Part shown: positions 41,882 to 50,724 of the stretch, piece by piece | Layout of the letters: every line of letters starts with the position of its first letter | How positions within the stretch are numbered: the first letter of the stretch is position 1 | Assembly (NCBI GenBank): GCA_048263775.1 | Contig: JBLXDU010000006.1 | Location: forward strand, 189,568-253,567 | Reading direction: 5' to 3' | DNA length: 64,000 nucleotides | DNA from: UBA1479 sp048263775 | GTDB taxonomy: Bacteria; Pseudomonadota; Alphaproteobacteria; Rhodospirillales; Casp-alpha2 | Position numbers and translations under genes: made by a program | Notes under the pieces: model-generated | What the model was told of the DNA's origin: nothing | Databases searched by the model: none | Seen by the model: only the letters and a program-made list of their open reading frames with translations

Positions 41882-44035
41882 ATGGACAGGCGTGGGGACG
41901 CCAAGGGTGAAATGTCCCTAAGGCATTGGTTCCAAAGCGAGTTGGCCGCGACAGCAGCAGCCAACAGGGGGCGCTGGCCGTTTGCCCTGCCGGTCGGCAT
42001 GGGGGTCGGCATCGGCGTCTATTTCCAGATGGTGGAGGAGCCCGTCTGGTTCGCCGGGCCGTTGGTTCTTGTCGGCCTGATCCTGGCGGCGGTCCTGCTG
42101 CGCCGGTCAGGCGGCGCACCGTTCCTTATTGCCGTGGTTCTGGCCTTCGTGGCGCTCGGTTTCGCCGCCGCCTCGCTGCGCACGCAAAGCCTGGACGGGC
42201 GGCTTCTGGCCCATGAGACGCCCACCACGGTGATCGAGGGACGCATTGTCGAATTCGAGCCCTTTCACCAGGGTTCGCGGGTGATTTTGGACCGGGTCCG
42301 CATCGCAGCCCTGGGCCAGCCGGAAACGCCGGAGCACGTGCGCCTCCGCCTGCGGGGCCATCAACCGGCGCTCAAAGCCGGGGACTGGGTGCGCGTTCGC
42401 GGCCGTCTGTCGGCGCCGTCACCGCCATTGATGCCGGGGGGCTTCGACTTTCAACGCCATGCCTATTTCACGGGGATCGGTGCCGTCGGTTTTTCCATGG
42501 GGGCGGTGCGGGTGCTGGAAGGGCCGCCGCCCGGGCCGTTCGACTGGCGGATTCATCTGTCGAACCTGCGGGTCCGCCTGGCCATGCGGGTGACCGCCGC
42601 CGTTCCGGGCGACGCGGGGGCGGTCGCGGCGGCATTGATCACCGGCTACCGGTCGCTGATCCCGGAAGCTGTCCTGAACGCCTTCCGAGATGCCGGGCTG
42701 GCCCATCTTTTGGCTATTTCCGGGCTGCACATCGGTTTGGCGGCGGGGATCGTGTTTTTCGGGGCCAGGCGGGTCCTCAGCCTCTATCCGCCGTTTGCCC
42801 AGCGCTTTCCGGTCAAGAAGGCGGCGGCGCTTCTGGCTCTTCTCGCGGCCTTCGGCTATGCCCTGATGGCCGGTGCCACGGTGCCGACCCAGCGGGCCTT
42901 CCTAATCGCCGCCATGGTGTTGGTCGCCGTCATGGTCGACCGCCGGGGCATATCGCTGCGCATGCTGGCCTGGGGGGCGACGGTGGTGCTGCTGATCCAG
43001 CCGGAAAGTCTGCTCGGCCCCAGTTTCCAGATGTCCTTCGCCGCCGCCATCGCCTTGGTCGCGGCCTATGAGGCCGCCACGGAACGGGGTATCTGGCGGC
43101 GCGACGGCGACCGTTCCCGCTGGGCAGGGCGGGGTATCGCCCTTTATGTGGCGGGGGTTTCCTTCACCACCCTGGTCGCCAGTATGGCGACGGCGCCCTT
43201 CGTGCTTTACCACTTCAATCAGGTCGCCAAGTTCGGGTTGCTGGCCAATCTGGTCGCCGTGCCGATAACGGCTCTATGGGTTATGCCGGCGGCCATGCTG
43301 TCGTTCCTGCTGCTGCCGTTCGGCTGGGAAAAGCTGGCGCTCATCCCCATGGGCTGGGGCACGGAGCAGGTGATCCGCGCCGCCGACTGGGTCGCGGGCC
43401 TGCCCGAGGCGACGGAAATCCTGCCCTCGGCCCCGGCCTGGGCGTTGACCGGCTTGGCGTTGGGTGGATTGTGGCTCTGTGTATTGCGCGGACGGCTGCG
43501 CTTGGCCGGTCTGGCCGGGATCGCCCTGTTCGCCTCCGCCAATGCCCGCGTCGTGCCGCCGGACCTCATCATTTCGGCCACGGGTGATCTTGCCGCCGTT
43601 CGCGCAGAGACGGGCGGCTATCTGTTCTCGTCCCTGCGTCACGGCCGGTTCGCCCGAGAGAACTGGTTGGAACACGCAGGGTATCGCGCCGACGAGGCCG
43701 CCCAATGGGCGCGTGACGGAGGATATGGCCGTCTCCAGAGGGACGGTCTTCGCTGTGACGGTGTCGGCTGCGTTTTGACCCGCGCCGGCTGGCGGGTGGT
43801 TCTCTCCGAAACCCGCGACGCCCTGGCCGAGGATTGCGAGCGCGCCGATCTGGTGATCGCCCTGATTCCGGCCAAGCGAGCCTGCGACGGCACGGGGGCG
43901 CGGGTGATCGATCTGTTCGACCTCAAGGCCAAGGGGGCGCATAGCATCACCCTGGGCCCGGCGATCAAGGTGCAGGCGGTCAACGACGATCGCGGCAGAC
44001 GGCCCTGGGTGGTGCGTCAGGTGCGGAAACGCTGA
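41882..44035 (+). CDS. comEC: ComEC/Rec2 family DNA-uptake channel protein
   Basis: A 717-residue membrane protein divergent from gltX. The N-terminal DUF4131 region contains an OB-like segment (PTTVIEGRIVEFEP, then RLRLRGHQPALKAGDWVRVRGRLSAP). The Competence domain follows with AGLAHLLAISGLHIGLAAGI and VPTQRAFLIAA. The C-terminal 180 residues are soluble; I see no HxHxDH motif of an active metallo-beta-lactamase domain. The family moves single-stranded DNA across the inner membrane in competence, but conserved copies occur in non-competent species. An ATG at 41912 (MSLRHWF) is an alternative start. Confidence 0.92.
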   Translation: MDRRGDAKGEMSLRHWFQSELAATAAANRGRWPFALPVGMGVGIGVYFQMVEEPVWFAGPLVLVGLILAAVLLRRSGGAPFLIAVVLAFVALGFAAASLRTQSLDGRLLAHETPTTVIEGRIVEFEPFHQGSRVILDRVRIAALGQPETPEHVRLRLRGHQPALKAGDWVRVRGRLSAPSPPLMPGGFDFQRHAYFTGIGAVGFSMGAVRVLEGPPPGPFDWRIHLSNLRVRLAMRVTAAVPGDAGAVAAALITGYRSLIPEAVLNAFRDAGLAHLLAISGLHIGLAAGIVFFGARRVLSLYPPFAQRFPVKKAAALLALLAAFGYALMAGATVPTQRAFLIAAMVLVAVMVDRRGISLRMLAWGATVVLLIQPESLLGPSFQMSFAAAIALVAAYEAATERGIWRRDGDRSRWAGRGIALYVAGVSFTTLVASMATAPFVLYHFNQVAKFGLLANLVAVPITALWVMPAAMLSFLLLPFGWEKLALIPMGWGTEQVIRAADWVAGLPEATEILPSAPAWALTGLALGGLWLCVLRGRLRLAGLAGIALFASANARVVPPDLIISATGDLAAVRAETGGYLFSSLRHGRFARENWLEHAGYRADEAAQWARDGGYGRLQRDGLRCDGVGCVLTRAGWRVVLSETRDALAEDCERADLVIALIPAKRACDGTGARVIDLFDLKAKGAHSITLGPAIKVQAVNDDRGRRPWVVRQVRKR

Positions 44036-44063
44036 GAAAGAGTATGTCGGAGCGTGTAAAGGC

Positions 44064-44786
44064 TCAGTACTTGCGCATGAGGCCGACGAGACAGCCCTGA
44101 ACCTCGACCTGGTCGGGGCCGAAGATGCGGGTTTCATAGGCCTTGTTGGCGGGCTCCAGGGCGATCGAGGCGCCCTTGCGACGCAGACGCTTCAAGGTCA
44201 CTTCCGAGCCCTCGACCAGGGCGACCACGATGGCGCCGTTGTCAGCCGTGTTGGTGCGCTTGATGATGACCGTGTCGCCGTCGTGGATGCCGGCCTCGAC
44301 CATGGAATCGCCATCAACCTCCAACGCGTAGTGTTCGCCGCCGCCGAGCATGGAGGGTGGGACGTCAACTGCGTTGGAATGATCCCGCAATGCCTCAATC
44401 GGCGTACCGGCGGCGATCCGCCCATAAAGGGGCAGGGATACGGCCTCGCCGGGCTGGCCGACGTCGCCGTCACCGGAAAGCGGCACGGGGCCGCTGCCGA
44501 ATCGGCCGGGAATGACGTTGGTGGGGGCCGGTGCCGGGGCGGAACGAGGCGCGGATTGGCCATCGTCCATGTTCTCCGGCAGGCGCAGAACTTCGAGAGC
44601 CCGCGCCCGGTGGGGAAGGCGGCGGATGAAGCCCCGTTCCTCCAGCCCTGTGATAAGCCGGTGAATGCCCGACTTGGAGCGCAGGTCGAGGGCTTCCTTC
44701 ATTTCCTCAAACGACGGGGACACACCGGATTCATTGAGCTTTTTGTCGATGAATACGAGAAGTTGGTACTGCTTTTTGGTGAGCAT
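44064..44786 (-). CDS. lexA: LexA repressor
   Basis: The SOS repressor, 240 residues. The winged helix-turn-helix is at about 1-65 (LTKKQYQLLVFIDKKL, SGIHRLITGLEERGFIRRL). A long linker follows, the Ala-Gly self-cleavage site is in GRIAAGTPIEA, and the catalytic serine (DGDSMVEAGI) and lysine (EGSEVTLKRLRR) form the peptidase dyad. The N-terminus LTKKQYQLL is the alphaproteobacterial type. It is the last gene after moeA, but has its own promoter with a LexA box, so it is autoregulated. Confidence 0.97.
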   Translation of the reverse strand: MLTKKQYQLLVFIDKKLNESGVSPSFEEMKEALDLRSKSGIHRLITGLEERGFIRRLPHRARALEVLRLPENMDDGQSAPRSAPAPAPTNVIPGRFGSGPVPLSGDGDVGQPGEAVSLPLYGRIAAGTPIEALRDHSNAVDVPPSMLGGGEHYALEVDGDSMVEAGIHDGDTVIIKRTNTADNGAIVVALVEGSEVTLKRLRRKGASIALEPANKAYETRIFGPDQVEVQGCLVGLMRKY

Positions 44787-44941
44787 GCTGTCTCCGCCCC
44801 TTTGGTCGCAGATGGTTCGGGATCAAATGCAGAACAAAGTCTGCAATCACCCGTAGCATCAAGACCCTTGCCTTGTTTCATCTGGTGTTTCGCGGAAATA
44901 CAACCGCGAACAATATGATGCAACCTGAATATACACCATAT

Positions 44942-44956
44942 GTTCTACTTTAGTTC
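44942..44956 (-). promoter_or_regulatory. LexA (SOS) box, GTTC-N7-GTTC
   Basis: GTTC (44942-44945) and GTTC (44953-44956) are separated by exactly seven bases, the direct-repeat operator known for alphaproteobacterial LexA. It lies across the -10 and spacer of the lexA promoter, so binding would block transcription. Confidence 0.9.
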
Positions 44957-44970
44957 ACGTATCGTGTCAA
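44942..44970 (-). promoter_or_regulatory. lexA promoter
   Basis: On the minus strand a perfect TTGACA (44970-44965) is followed after 17 bases by TAGAAC (44947-44942). The start codon is about 155 bases downstream, giving a fairly long leader. It shares bases with the LexA box. Confidence 0.75.
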
Positions 44971-45024
44971 CTTTGAATCGGATTGGTGGCGGAAATATCG
45001 CGGCAAGGGGCGGTCAGGGGAGGT

Positions 45025-46239
45025 TTAGAATCGCAGGGAGCCGAAGCCGAGGGGCAGGATCCGCACCAGATCACCGGCCTTGGCGGGAGGCGCCCCGATA
45101 TCGCGAATAATCAGGCAATCGGCCTTGGTAAAGGCGGCAAGCATGGCGCTGTCCTGGCGGGGGAAAGCGGTGGCCACGGCGCGGCCGTCGGCCGCGGTGT
45201 CCAGGCTGGCCCGCATGTAGTCTTCGCGCTTGCCGTTGGCGGGCAGGTCAGTGCCCAGCACGGCGGTTGATTCCCTGCGTTCACCAACCAGTCCCAGCAT
45301 CTTGGCGAAAGCGGCGCGCAGGAACAGAGCGCTGGTCACGCCGGTTGACACAGGATTGCCCGGCAATCCCAGCATGGGCGTGCCGTCGATATGGCCGAAA
45401 ATCAGCGGTTTTCCCGGGCGCATGGCGATCTTGTAGAAATCCAGTTCGAACCCGCGCCCGCCGAGCACCTGGCGCACCAGATCATGGTCGCCGACCGACG
45501 CCCCGCCCATGGTCACCAGAAGGTCGGCGCCGCGCGCCCCAGCCAGCGTTTCCGCCAAGCTTTCCGGGGTGTCGCGGGCAATGCCCAGGCTGACCGGCTG
45601 ACCGCCCATCGCGGTGATATAGGCAGCAAGAGCGAGGCTGTTGGAGGAAATGATCTGGCCGGGGCCGACGGGCTGGCCCGGCATCACGACCTCGTCCCCG
45701 GTGGCGACGAAGGCGACGCGGGGCCGCCGGCGCACCATCAGCCAGGGAACGTTCATGGCGGCGGCCAGGCCGACGCCGCGAGCAGTGATAACCTGCCCGG
45801 CACTCAGCAGTACCTCGCCGGCCTTGAAATCAAGCCCAGCCGGGCGCACGAACTCGCCTTTTTCGGCTGGTTTCTCGATCACCCGCACGGTGTCGCCGTC
45901 GCGTTCCGTGTCTTCCTGGATGACGATCGTGTCGGCCCCTTCGGGCAGGGCACCGCCGGTGAAGATGCGGGCCGCTTGACCGGGGGCGAGGGCGCCTGAG
46001 AAGACATGACCGGCGGCGGCTTCGCCGATCACCGTCAGATCGACAGGAACGGCCGCCAGGTCATCCCAGCGCACGGCATAGCCGTCCATGGCCGAAACGG
46101 CGGTGGGCGGATGGGTCAGGGTCGAGGCCACATCCTGCGCCAGCACCCGGCCGAGGGCCGCGTCCAGCGAGACCTGTTCGGCAGGCAGCAGGCCGCATCC
46201 GGCGGAGACTTTTTCCAGGGCGTCGATGACGGACAGCAT
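45025..46239 (-). CDS. moeA: molybdopterin molybdotransferase (MoeA)
   Basis: A 404-residue enzyme that inserts molybdate into adenylylated molybdopterin. Motifs: HPPTAVSAMDGYAVRW, ARIFTGGALPEGADTIVIQEDT, the MoeA/MogA fold core VAFVATGDEVV and LLVTMGGASVGDHDLV, and LGLPGNPVST. It lies between moaC and lexA in the conserved trpGDC-moaC-moeA-lexA order. Confidence 0.96.
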   Translation of the reverse strand: MLSVIDALEKVSAGCGLLPAEQVSLDAALGRVLAQDVASTLTHPPTAVSAMDGYAVRWDDLAAVPVDLTVIGEAAAGHVFSGALAPGQAARIFTGGALPEGADTIVIQEDTERDGDTVRVIEKPAEKGEFVRPAGLDFKAGEVLLSAGQVITARGVGLAAAMNVPWLMVRRRPRVAFVATGDEVVMPGQPVGPGQIISSNSLALAAYITAMGGQPVSLGIARDTPESLAETLAGARGADLLVTMGGASVGDHDLVRQVLGGRGFELDFYKIAMRPGKPLIFGHIDGTPMLGLPGNPVSTGVTSALFLRAAFAKMLGLVGERRESTAVLGTDLPANGKREDYMRASLDTAADGRAVATAFPRQDSAMLAAFTKADCLIIRDIGAPPAKAGDLVRILPLGFGSLRF

Positions 46240-46260
46240 GGCGGCGGGTTTCCTGGTGTT

Positions 46261-46740
46261 TTATGCGGCGTCGAAGGTGCCGGATTTACCGCCGGATTTA
46301 TGGGTCAGACGTACGTCTTCGATGCGCATGCCGCGGTCGACGGCCTTGCACATGTCATAAACCGTGAGGGCGGCGACGGTGACCGCCGTCAGGGCCTCCA
46401 TCTCGACCCCCGTCTGGCCGGTCAGGCGGCAGGTCGCCTGGATATCCACGGCGTTGCGCGCCGGATCACAGGTCAGGTCGACCTTGACCGAGGTCAGCAT
46501 CAGGGGATGACACAGCGGGATCAAGTCCGGCGTGCGCTTGGCGGCCATGATGCCGGCCAACTGCGCCACGGACAGCACGTCGCCCTTCTTGACGCCCCGG
46601 TCCAGGATGCGCTGCAGGGTTTCCGGCGCCATGATGACGCTGCCCTTGGCCGTGGCGGTGCGTTCCGTCGCATCCTTGGCCGAAACATCGACCATCACGG
46701 CGTTGCCCTCGGCGTCCAGATGGGTGAAATCGTCGGCCAT
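46261..46740 (-). CDS. moaC: cyclic pyranopterin monophosphate synthase (MoaC)
   Basis: A 159-residue enzyme that makes cyclic pyranopterin monophosphate in molybdenum cofactor synthesis, downstream of MoaA. Motifs: MVDVSAKDATERTATAKG, KKGDVLSVAQLAGIMAAKRTPDLIPLCHPL, and VEMEALTAVTVAALTVYDMCKA, all typical. It is 25 bases after trpC and 21 before moeA. moaA itself is not in the window. Confidence 0.97.
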   Translation of the reverse strand: MADDFTHLDAEGNAVMVDVSAKDATERTATAKGSVIMAPETLQRILDRGVKKGDVLSVAQLAGIMAAKRTPDLIPLCHPLMLTSVKVDLTCDPARNAVDIQATCRLTGQTGVEMEALTAVTVAALTVYDMCKAVDRGMRIEDVRLTHKSGGKSGTFDAA

Positions 46741-46765
46741 GCCCGCCTATCCTTATGCTTGAGTC

Positions 46766-47581
46766 TTAGGCTGCCGCCCGTGCGGTCGACAGCAGGGTAC
46801 GCGTGGCGCTTTCGACGTCGTCCTGACGCATCAGGGATTCACCGATCAGAAAGCAGCGCGCCCCGGCGGTTGCCATGCGTTTCAGGTCAGCCCCGGAATT
46901 CAACCCGCTTTCGCTGACCAAAACACGGTCGTCGGGCACGCCGCGGGCCAGACGTTCCGTGGTTTCCAGGGACACCTTGAGGGTCGTCAGGTCACGGTTG
47001 TTAATGCCGATCAGGGGGCTTTGCAGGCGCAATGCGCGGTCAAGCTCGGCCGTGTCGTGGACTTCGATCAGCACATCCATGCCCAAGTCGAAGGCGCAAT
47101 GTTCCAGGTCGCGTGCCGTCGCGTCGTCAAGCGCCGCCATGATCAGCAGAATGCAATCCGCACCCATGGCGCGGGCTTCGACCACCTGATAGGTGTCGAT
47201 CATGAAGTCCTTGCGCAGAACGGGCAGGGCGCAGGCCGCCCGCGCGGCCATCAGGTATTCCGGCCGGCCCTGGAAATAGGGCTCGTCCGTCAGCACGGAC
47301 AGGCAGGTCGCCCCGCCGGCTTCGTAAGCCCGGGCCAGGGCGGGCGGGTCGAAATCGGCGCGGATCACGCCCTGTGAAGGCGATGCCTTTTTGATCTCGG
47401 CGATCAGCCCGAAACCGTCCCGCGATGCCCCCCGCAGGGCATGTAGGAATCTGCGGGGTGCTGATTGGGAATGTGCTTGTTTATTAAGATCTTGAAGGCT
47501 GACGCTATTCTTTTGCGCGAGTACGTGGGCGCGCTTGTCGGCGATGATTTTGTCCAACACGTTGGCGGGTTTTTCAGCCAT
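46766..47581 (-). CDS. trpC: indole-3-glycerol phosphate synthase
   Basis: A TIM-barrel enzyme of tryptophan synthesis. The start at 47581 (MAEKPANVLDKIIADKRAHV) gives 271 residues; the upstream extension is not family sequence. Motifs: IAEIKKASPSQGVI with the catalytic lysine, CLSVLTDEPYFQG, LRKDFMIDTYQV, INNRDLTTLKVSLE and VSESGL. The part encoding the N-terminal helices around 47461-47520 is about 42% GC, well below its surroundings. trpD ends one base before it. Confidence 0.97.
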   Translation of the reverse strand: MAEKPANVLDKIIADKRAHVLAQKNSVSLQDLNKQAHSQSAPRRFLHALRGASRDGFGLIAEIKKASPSQGVIRADFDPPALARAYEAGGATCLSVLTDEPYFQGRPEYLMAARAACALPVLRKDFMIDTYQVVEARAMGADCILLIMAALDDATARDLEHCAFDLGMDVLIEVHDTAELDRALRLQSPLIGINNRDLTTLKVSLETTERLARGVPDDRVLVSESGLNSGADLKRMATAGARCFLIGESLMRQDDVESATRTLLSTARAAA

Positions 47582-47582
47582 C

Positions 47583-48605
47583 TCATGTCCCCCCGTTGGT
47601 GATGGCGACCAGCCGGTCCAGGGCCTGCGCCGCCGCCCCACCGTCGATTGCCTGCGCCGCCTTGGCCACGCCCGACGTCAGGTCGTCCACCTTGCCTGCG
47701 ACGACAAGTGACGCCGCCGCGTTGAGCAGCACGATATCACGGTAGGGACCCTTTTTGCCCGCGACAAGGTCGCGGATCGCCTGGGCATTGACCTCGGGCG
47801 AACCGCCCTTGAGGTCTTCGGGCCGTGCCGTCGGCAGTCCCGCGTCGGCGGGTGTTATGGTGAAGGTCGTGATGGCGCCGTCCTTCAGTTGGGCGACGAA
47901 CGACGGTCCGGTAGTCGTCAACTCGTCCAGACCGTCCTCGCCGTGGACCACCCAGCAGGCCTCCGATCCCAGGTTTTTCAGGACCTGGGCGAGCGGTTCG
48001 ACCCATTGCCGGGCGAACACGCCGGTGAACTGGCGGGTGACTCCGGCCGGGTTGGACAGGGGGCCCAGGATGTTGAAGATCGTGCGCACGCCCATTTCGA
48101 CCCGCGCCGGCATGACATGCTTCATCGCCGCGTGATGGCGGGGCGCCATCAGGAATCCGATCCCGGCTTCGGCAATGGCACGTTCAACCAGGGGCAGTTC
48201 GGCGTCCAGATTGACGCCCAATGTGGTCAGCACATCCGCCGCGCCAGATTTCGACGACAGCGCCCGGTTGCCGTGCTTGGCCACGGGCACGCCGCAACCG
48301 GCGACGACCAGCGCCGCGCCGGTCGAAATATTGAACGTGCCGGACCCATCGCCGCCGGTGCCGACCACATCGATCGCCCCGGCGGGGGCCGTAACGGGCA
48401 GCATCTTGGCCCGCATGGCGCGCACTGCACCGGTGATTTCGTCGACGGTTTCACCACGTACGCGGAGCGCCATGAGAAGCCCGGCAATCTGCGCCGGCGT
48501 GGCCTCACCAGACATGATGACGGCGAACGCGTCCTCCGCCTCCTGCGTGGTCAGCGCGGTGCCGTCGGCAACCTGGGCCAGGAAGGGTTTGAGCGCGTCG
48601 CTCAT
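47583..48605 (-). CDS. trpD: anthranilate phosphoribosyltransferase
   Basis: ATG at 48605 overlaps the trpG stop as ATGA and gives 340 residues. Motifs: VVGTGGDGSGTFNISTGAALV with the PRPP site, KHGNRALSSKSGAADVL, APRHHAAMKHVMPARVEMGVRTIFNILGPLSNPA. It transfers phosphoribose to anthranilate, using the product of TrpE/TrpG. It is a stand-alone enzyme, not fused to TrpG. Confidence 0.97.
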   Translation of the reverse strand: MSDALKPFLAQVADGTALTTQEAEDAFAVIMSGEATPAQIAGLLMALRVRGETVDEITGAVRAMRAKMLPVTAPAGAIDVVGTGGDGSGTFNISTGAALVVAGCGVPVAKHGNRALSSKSGAADVLTTLGVNLDAELPLVERAIAEAGIGFLMAPRHHAAMKHVMPARVEMGVRTIFNILGPLSNPAGVTRQFTGVFARQWVEPLAQVLKNLGSEACWVVHGEDGLDELTTTGPSFVAQLKDGAITTFTITPADAGLPTARPEDLKGGSPEVNAQAIRDLVAGKKGPYRDIVLLNAAASLVVAGKVDDLTSGVAKAAQAIDGGAAAQALDRLVAITNGGT

Positions 48606-49186
48606 GCTGCTGCCTTGGTGCCGGTCATGCCGATGAAGTTCCGCAGCAATGCGTGGCCGTTCTCGGATGCGATGCTTTCCGGATGGAACTGTACGCCGTA
48701 GATTGGCATATCGCGGTGGGCAATGCCCTGGATCACGTCGTCCTCGCTGCGGGCGGTGACGCGCAGGCAATCGGGCACCGTCGCCGGGTCGATGGTCAGG
48801 GAATGATAGCGAGTCGCCGTGAACGGGCTGTCGATCCCGGTGAACACGCCGGTGCCGTCATGGGTAATGGTCGACACCTTGCCGTGCATGGGCTTGGGCG
48901 CCAGCACGACCTTGGCCCCGAAGGCCTGGCCGATGCACTGATGGCCCAGGCAAACCCCCAGGATCGGCACCTTGCCGGCGGCGGCTGCGATCAGGTCCAG
49001 GCAGATGCCCGCCTTGTCCGGGTCACAGGGGCCGGGAGAGATCACGATGCCCTGTGGCTTGAGGGCAAGGATGTCTTCCGGCGTCACCACATCGTTGCGG
49101 TGAACGGTGACCTCGGCCCCCAGTTCCCCCAGGTAGTGCCACAGGTTGAACGTGAAGCTGTCGTAATTGTCGATAAGGACAAACAT
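48602..49186 (-). CDS. trpG: anthranilate synthase glutamine amidotransferase component (TrpG)
   Basis: A 194-residue class I amidotransferase: IDNYDSFTFNLWHYLGELG at the start, the nucleophile in GVCLGHQCIGQAFG, and the His-Glu pair in YGVQFHPESIAS. It supplies ammonia to TrpE. TrpE is encoded 1.5 kb away on the same strand but is separated by an oppositely oriented gene, so trpG needs its own promoter. PABA synthesis may share this subunit, as in other bacteria. Confidence 0.96.
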   Translation of the reverse strand: MFVLIDNYDSFTFNLWHYLGELGAEVTVHRNDVVTPEDILALKPQGIVISPGPCDPDKAGICLDLIAAAAGKVPILGVCLGHQCIGQAFGAKVVLAPKPMHGKVSTITHDGTGVFTGIDSPFTATRYHSLTIDPATVPDCLRVTARSEDDVIQGIAHRDMPIYGVQFHPESIASENGHALLRNFIGMTGTKAAA

Positions 49187-49571
49187 TCAACACCTTGGAC
49201 ATGGTTTCTGACATGCCGGCGAAATGCCGGACAGGAGCCGTAAAATCGGGCGCCACAATGCCCCTTGGCGTCGCCACGGGTCAAGGACATTAGCCCTTAT
49301 GGAACAGCATATATCGTTAGAGTTCAGCCGTTTGGCCAGGGCTTTTTGCAGGGGCCCGTCGTCAACAACTCATCAGGGTTGCCGCTGTCTTGGGCCCACA
49401 AGCGCAGTTGCATGATCTTAGGTCGTGAATAGGCGGCGTTCGGCAACTGGCGGGGTGAAGCCATTGGTTTTCAGCGATCCCTGGGTGTGCGCCGCCTTGA
49501 CGTCCCGGGGGCCGGAGGAGTACCAGCACAGATCAAGAACGGGCGTGACGTAACATATTCAAGTGAAAGCA
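49187..49571. other. 385-base divergent region between trpG and the deacetylase gene
   Basis: No confident gene. Both neighbours start outward from it, so it should hold two promoters. A weak TTGACC-N17 pair is seen on minus about 90 bases before trpG, but it is not convincing. A 29-residue minus ORF (49413-49324) includes two tryptophans, at positions 6 and 26; they are not adjacent and no attenuator hairpin follows, so a trp leader is not supported. No repeats or RNA genes were recognised. Confidence 0.5.
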
Positions 49572-50723
49572 ATGACGGAACAGCCCAGCGGACTATTCAA
49601 GACGGCGATCAAAGATCCTGCGGTGCGTCTCGCGGCGCTGGGGGGTGCCCTGGCGGGCGCGGTTCTGGTGTTGGTCGTGGTTATGCTGTCCGGCGGCGGC
49701 CACAAGGACGCACCGGCCGCCGTGCAGTACTCGTCCGCGCAACAGGGCCAGGTCGCGGAGATTATCGCCCCCACACCCCGCCATGTAACGCAATCCGCGA
49801 CGGCGCCGGAGATGGCGGAGCCAGAGACCACACCCGCGCCGGACAATTATCCCACGTATCCCACGTTGCCGGTTGCCCGGGTCGAGGAGCCGAAATCGGC
49901 CGCGCCGGCGCTTTCTGAACCCCCGCTGCCCATCGTAGAACAGGAACAAGCCCCCGACGCTGCTCCCGACACCGCCGCCGTGGCACCGCTGCCCGAGGCT
50001 GCCCCGCCGCCCTTGGCCGCCAAGCCGATGATCGCCATCGTGATCGACGACATGGGGGTCGATCAGCGGCGCTCTGCCCGCGCCATGAAGCTGCCGGCAA
50101 AGGTGACTCTGTCATTCCTGCCTTATGCCCGTGATCTGAAGAAACAATCGGCCGAGGCCGCCGCCATGGGGCATGAGGTCATGCTGCATGTGGCCATGGA
50201 GCCGGAAAGTTCGGAAGCAGACCCGGGCCCCAACGTGTTGTTGACCGGCACGCCGGAGGCCGAATTGCTGGCCAACCTGCGCTGGAACCTGGATCAGATG
50301 ACCGGCTACCAGGGCATCAACAACCACATGGGCAGCCGTTTTACCCGCGATCTGGCGGGCATGCGTCTGGTCATGGGCGAATTGAAGGCGCGTGGTCTGT
50401 TTTTCCTGGATTCCGTGACCAGCCGTGACAGCGTCGGCGCCAAGACCGCCCGCGAGGCGGGGGTACCCTTCGCCACCCGCGACGTGTTCATCGACCACAG
50501 GGACGACGAGGCCTTTGTCCACAAGCAGCTTGCCAAGGTCGAGGCGGAAGCCCGCAAGCGCGGCATCGCCATCGCCATTGGCCATCCCCGCGACATCACC
50601 CTGCGCGCGCTGAAGACCTGGCTGACCAAGGTTCAGGCGGAAGGGTTCGAACTGGTTGGGGTGTCCAGGGTGCTGCACCGCCCGGGGGCGGCCCAAACGG
50701 GTTTGCCGGGAACCTCCGGCTAG
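49572..50723 (+). CDS. divergent polysaccharide deacetylase family protein (Polysacc_deac_2)
   Basis: A 383-residue protein with one N-terminal membrane helix (about 20-43), a long proline- and alanine-rich periplasmic linker to about 150, then a YibQ-type domain. Domain motifs are IAIVIDDMGVDQRRSARAM with the DD pair, GHEVMLHVAMEP, GINNHMGSRFTRD, FLDSVTSRDS and IAIGHPRDITLRALKTW. The family is thought to act on cell-wall or secreted polysaccharide; the substrate is unknown. It usually sits near ctpA and envC, but here it lies alone, on the opposite strand, between trpG and trpE. The ATG at 49572 is used; a GTG at 49563 is possible. Confidence 0.88.
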   Translation: MTEQPSGLFKTAIKDPAVRLAALGGALAGAVLVLVVVMLSGGGHKDAPAAVQYSSAQQGQVAEIIAPTPRHVTQSATAPEMAEPETTPAPDNYPTYPTLPVARVEEPKSAAPALSEPPLPIVEQEQAPDAAPDTAAVAPLPEAAPPPLAAKPMIAIVIDDMGVDQRRSARAMKLPAKVTLSFLPYARDLKKQSAEAAAMGHEVMLHVAMEPESSEADPGPNVLLTGTPEAELLANLRWNLDQMTGYQGINNHMGSRFTRDLAGMRLVMGELKARGLFFLDSVTSRDSVGAKTAREAGVPFATRDVFIDHRDDEAFVHKQLAKVEAEARKRGIAIAIGHPRDITLRALKTWLTKVQAEGFELVGVSRVLHRPGAAQTGLPGTSG

Positions 50724-50724
50724 G

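Noticed and set aside
49324..49413. 29-residue ORF with two tryptophans upstream of trpG, as a trp attenuator leader
   Set aside because: The tryptophans are not adjacent, no ribosome site is clear, and no terminator/antiterminator pair follows.
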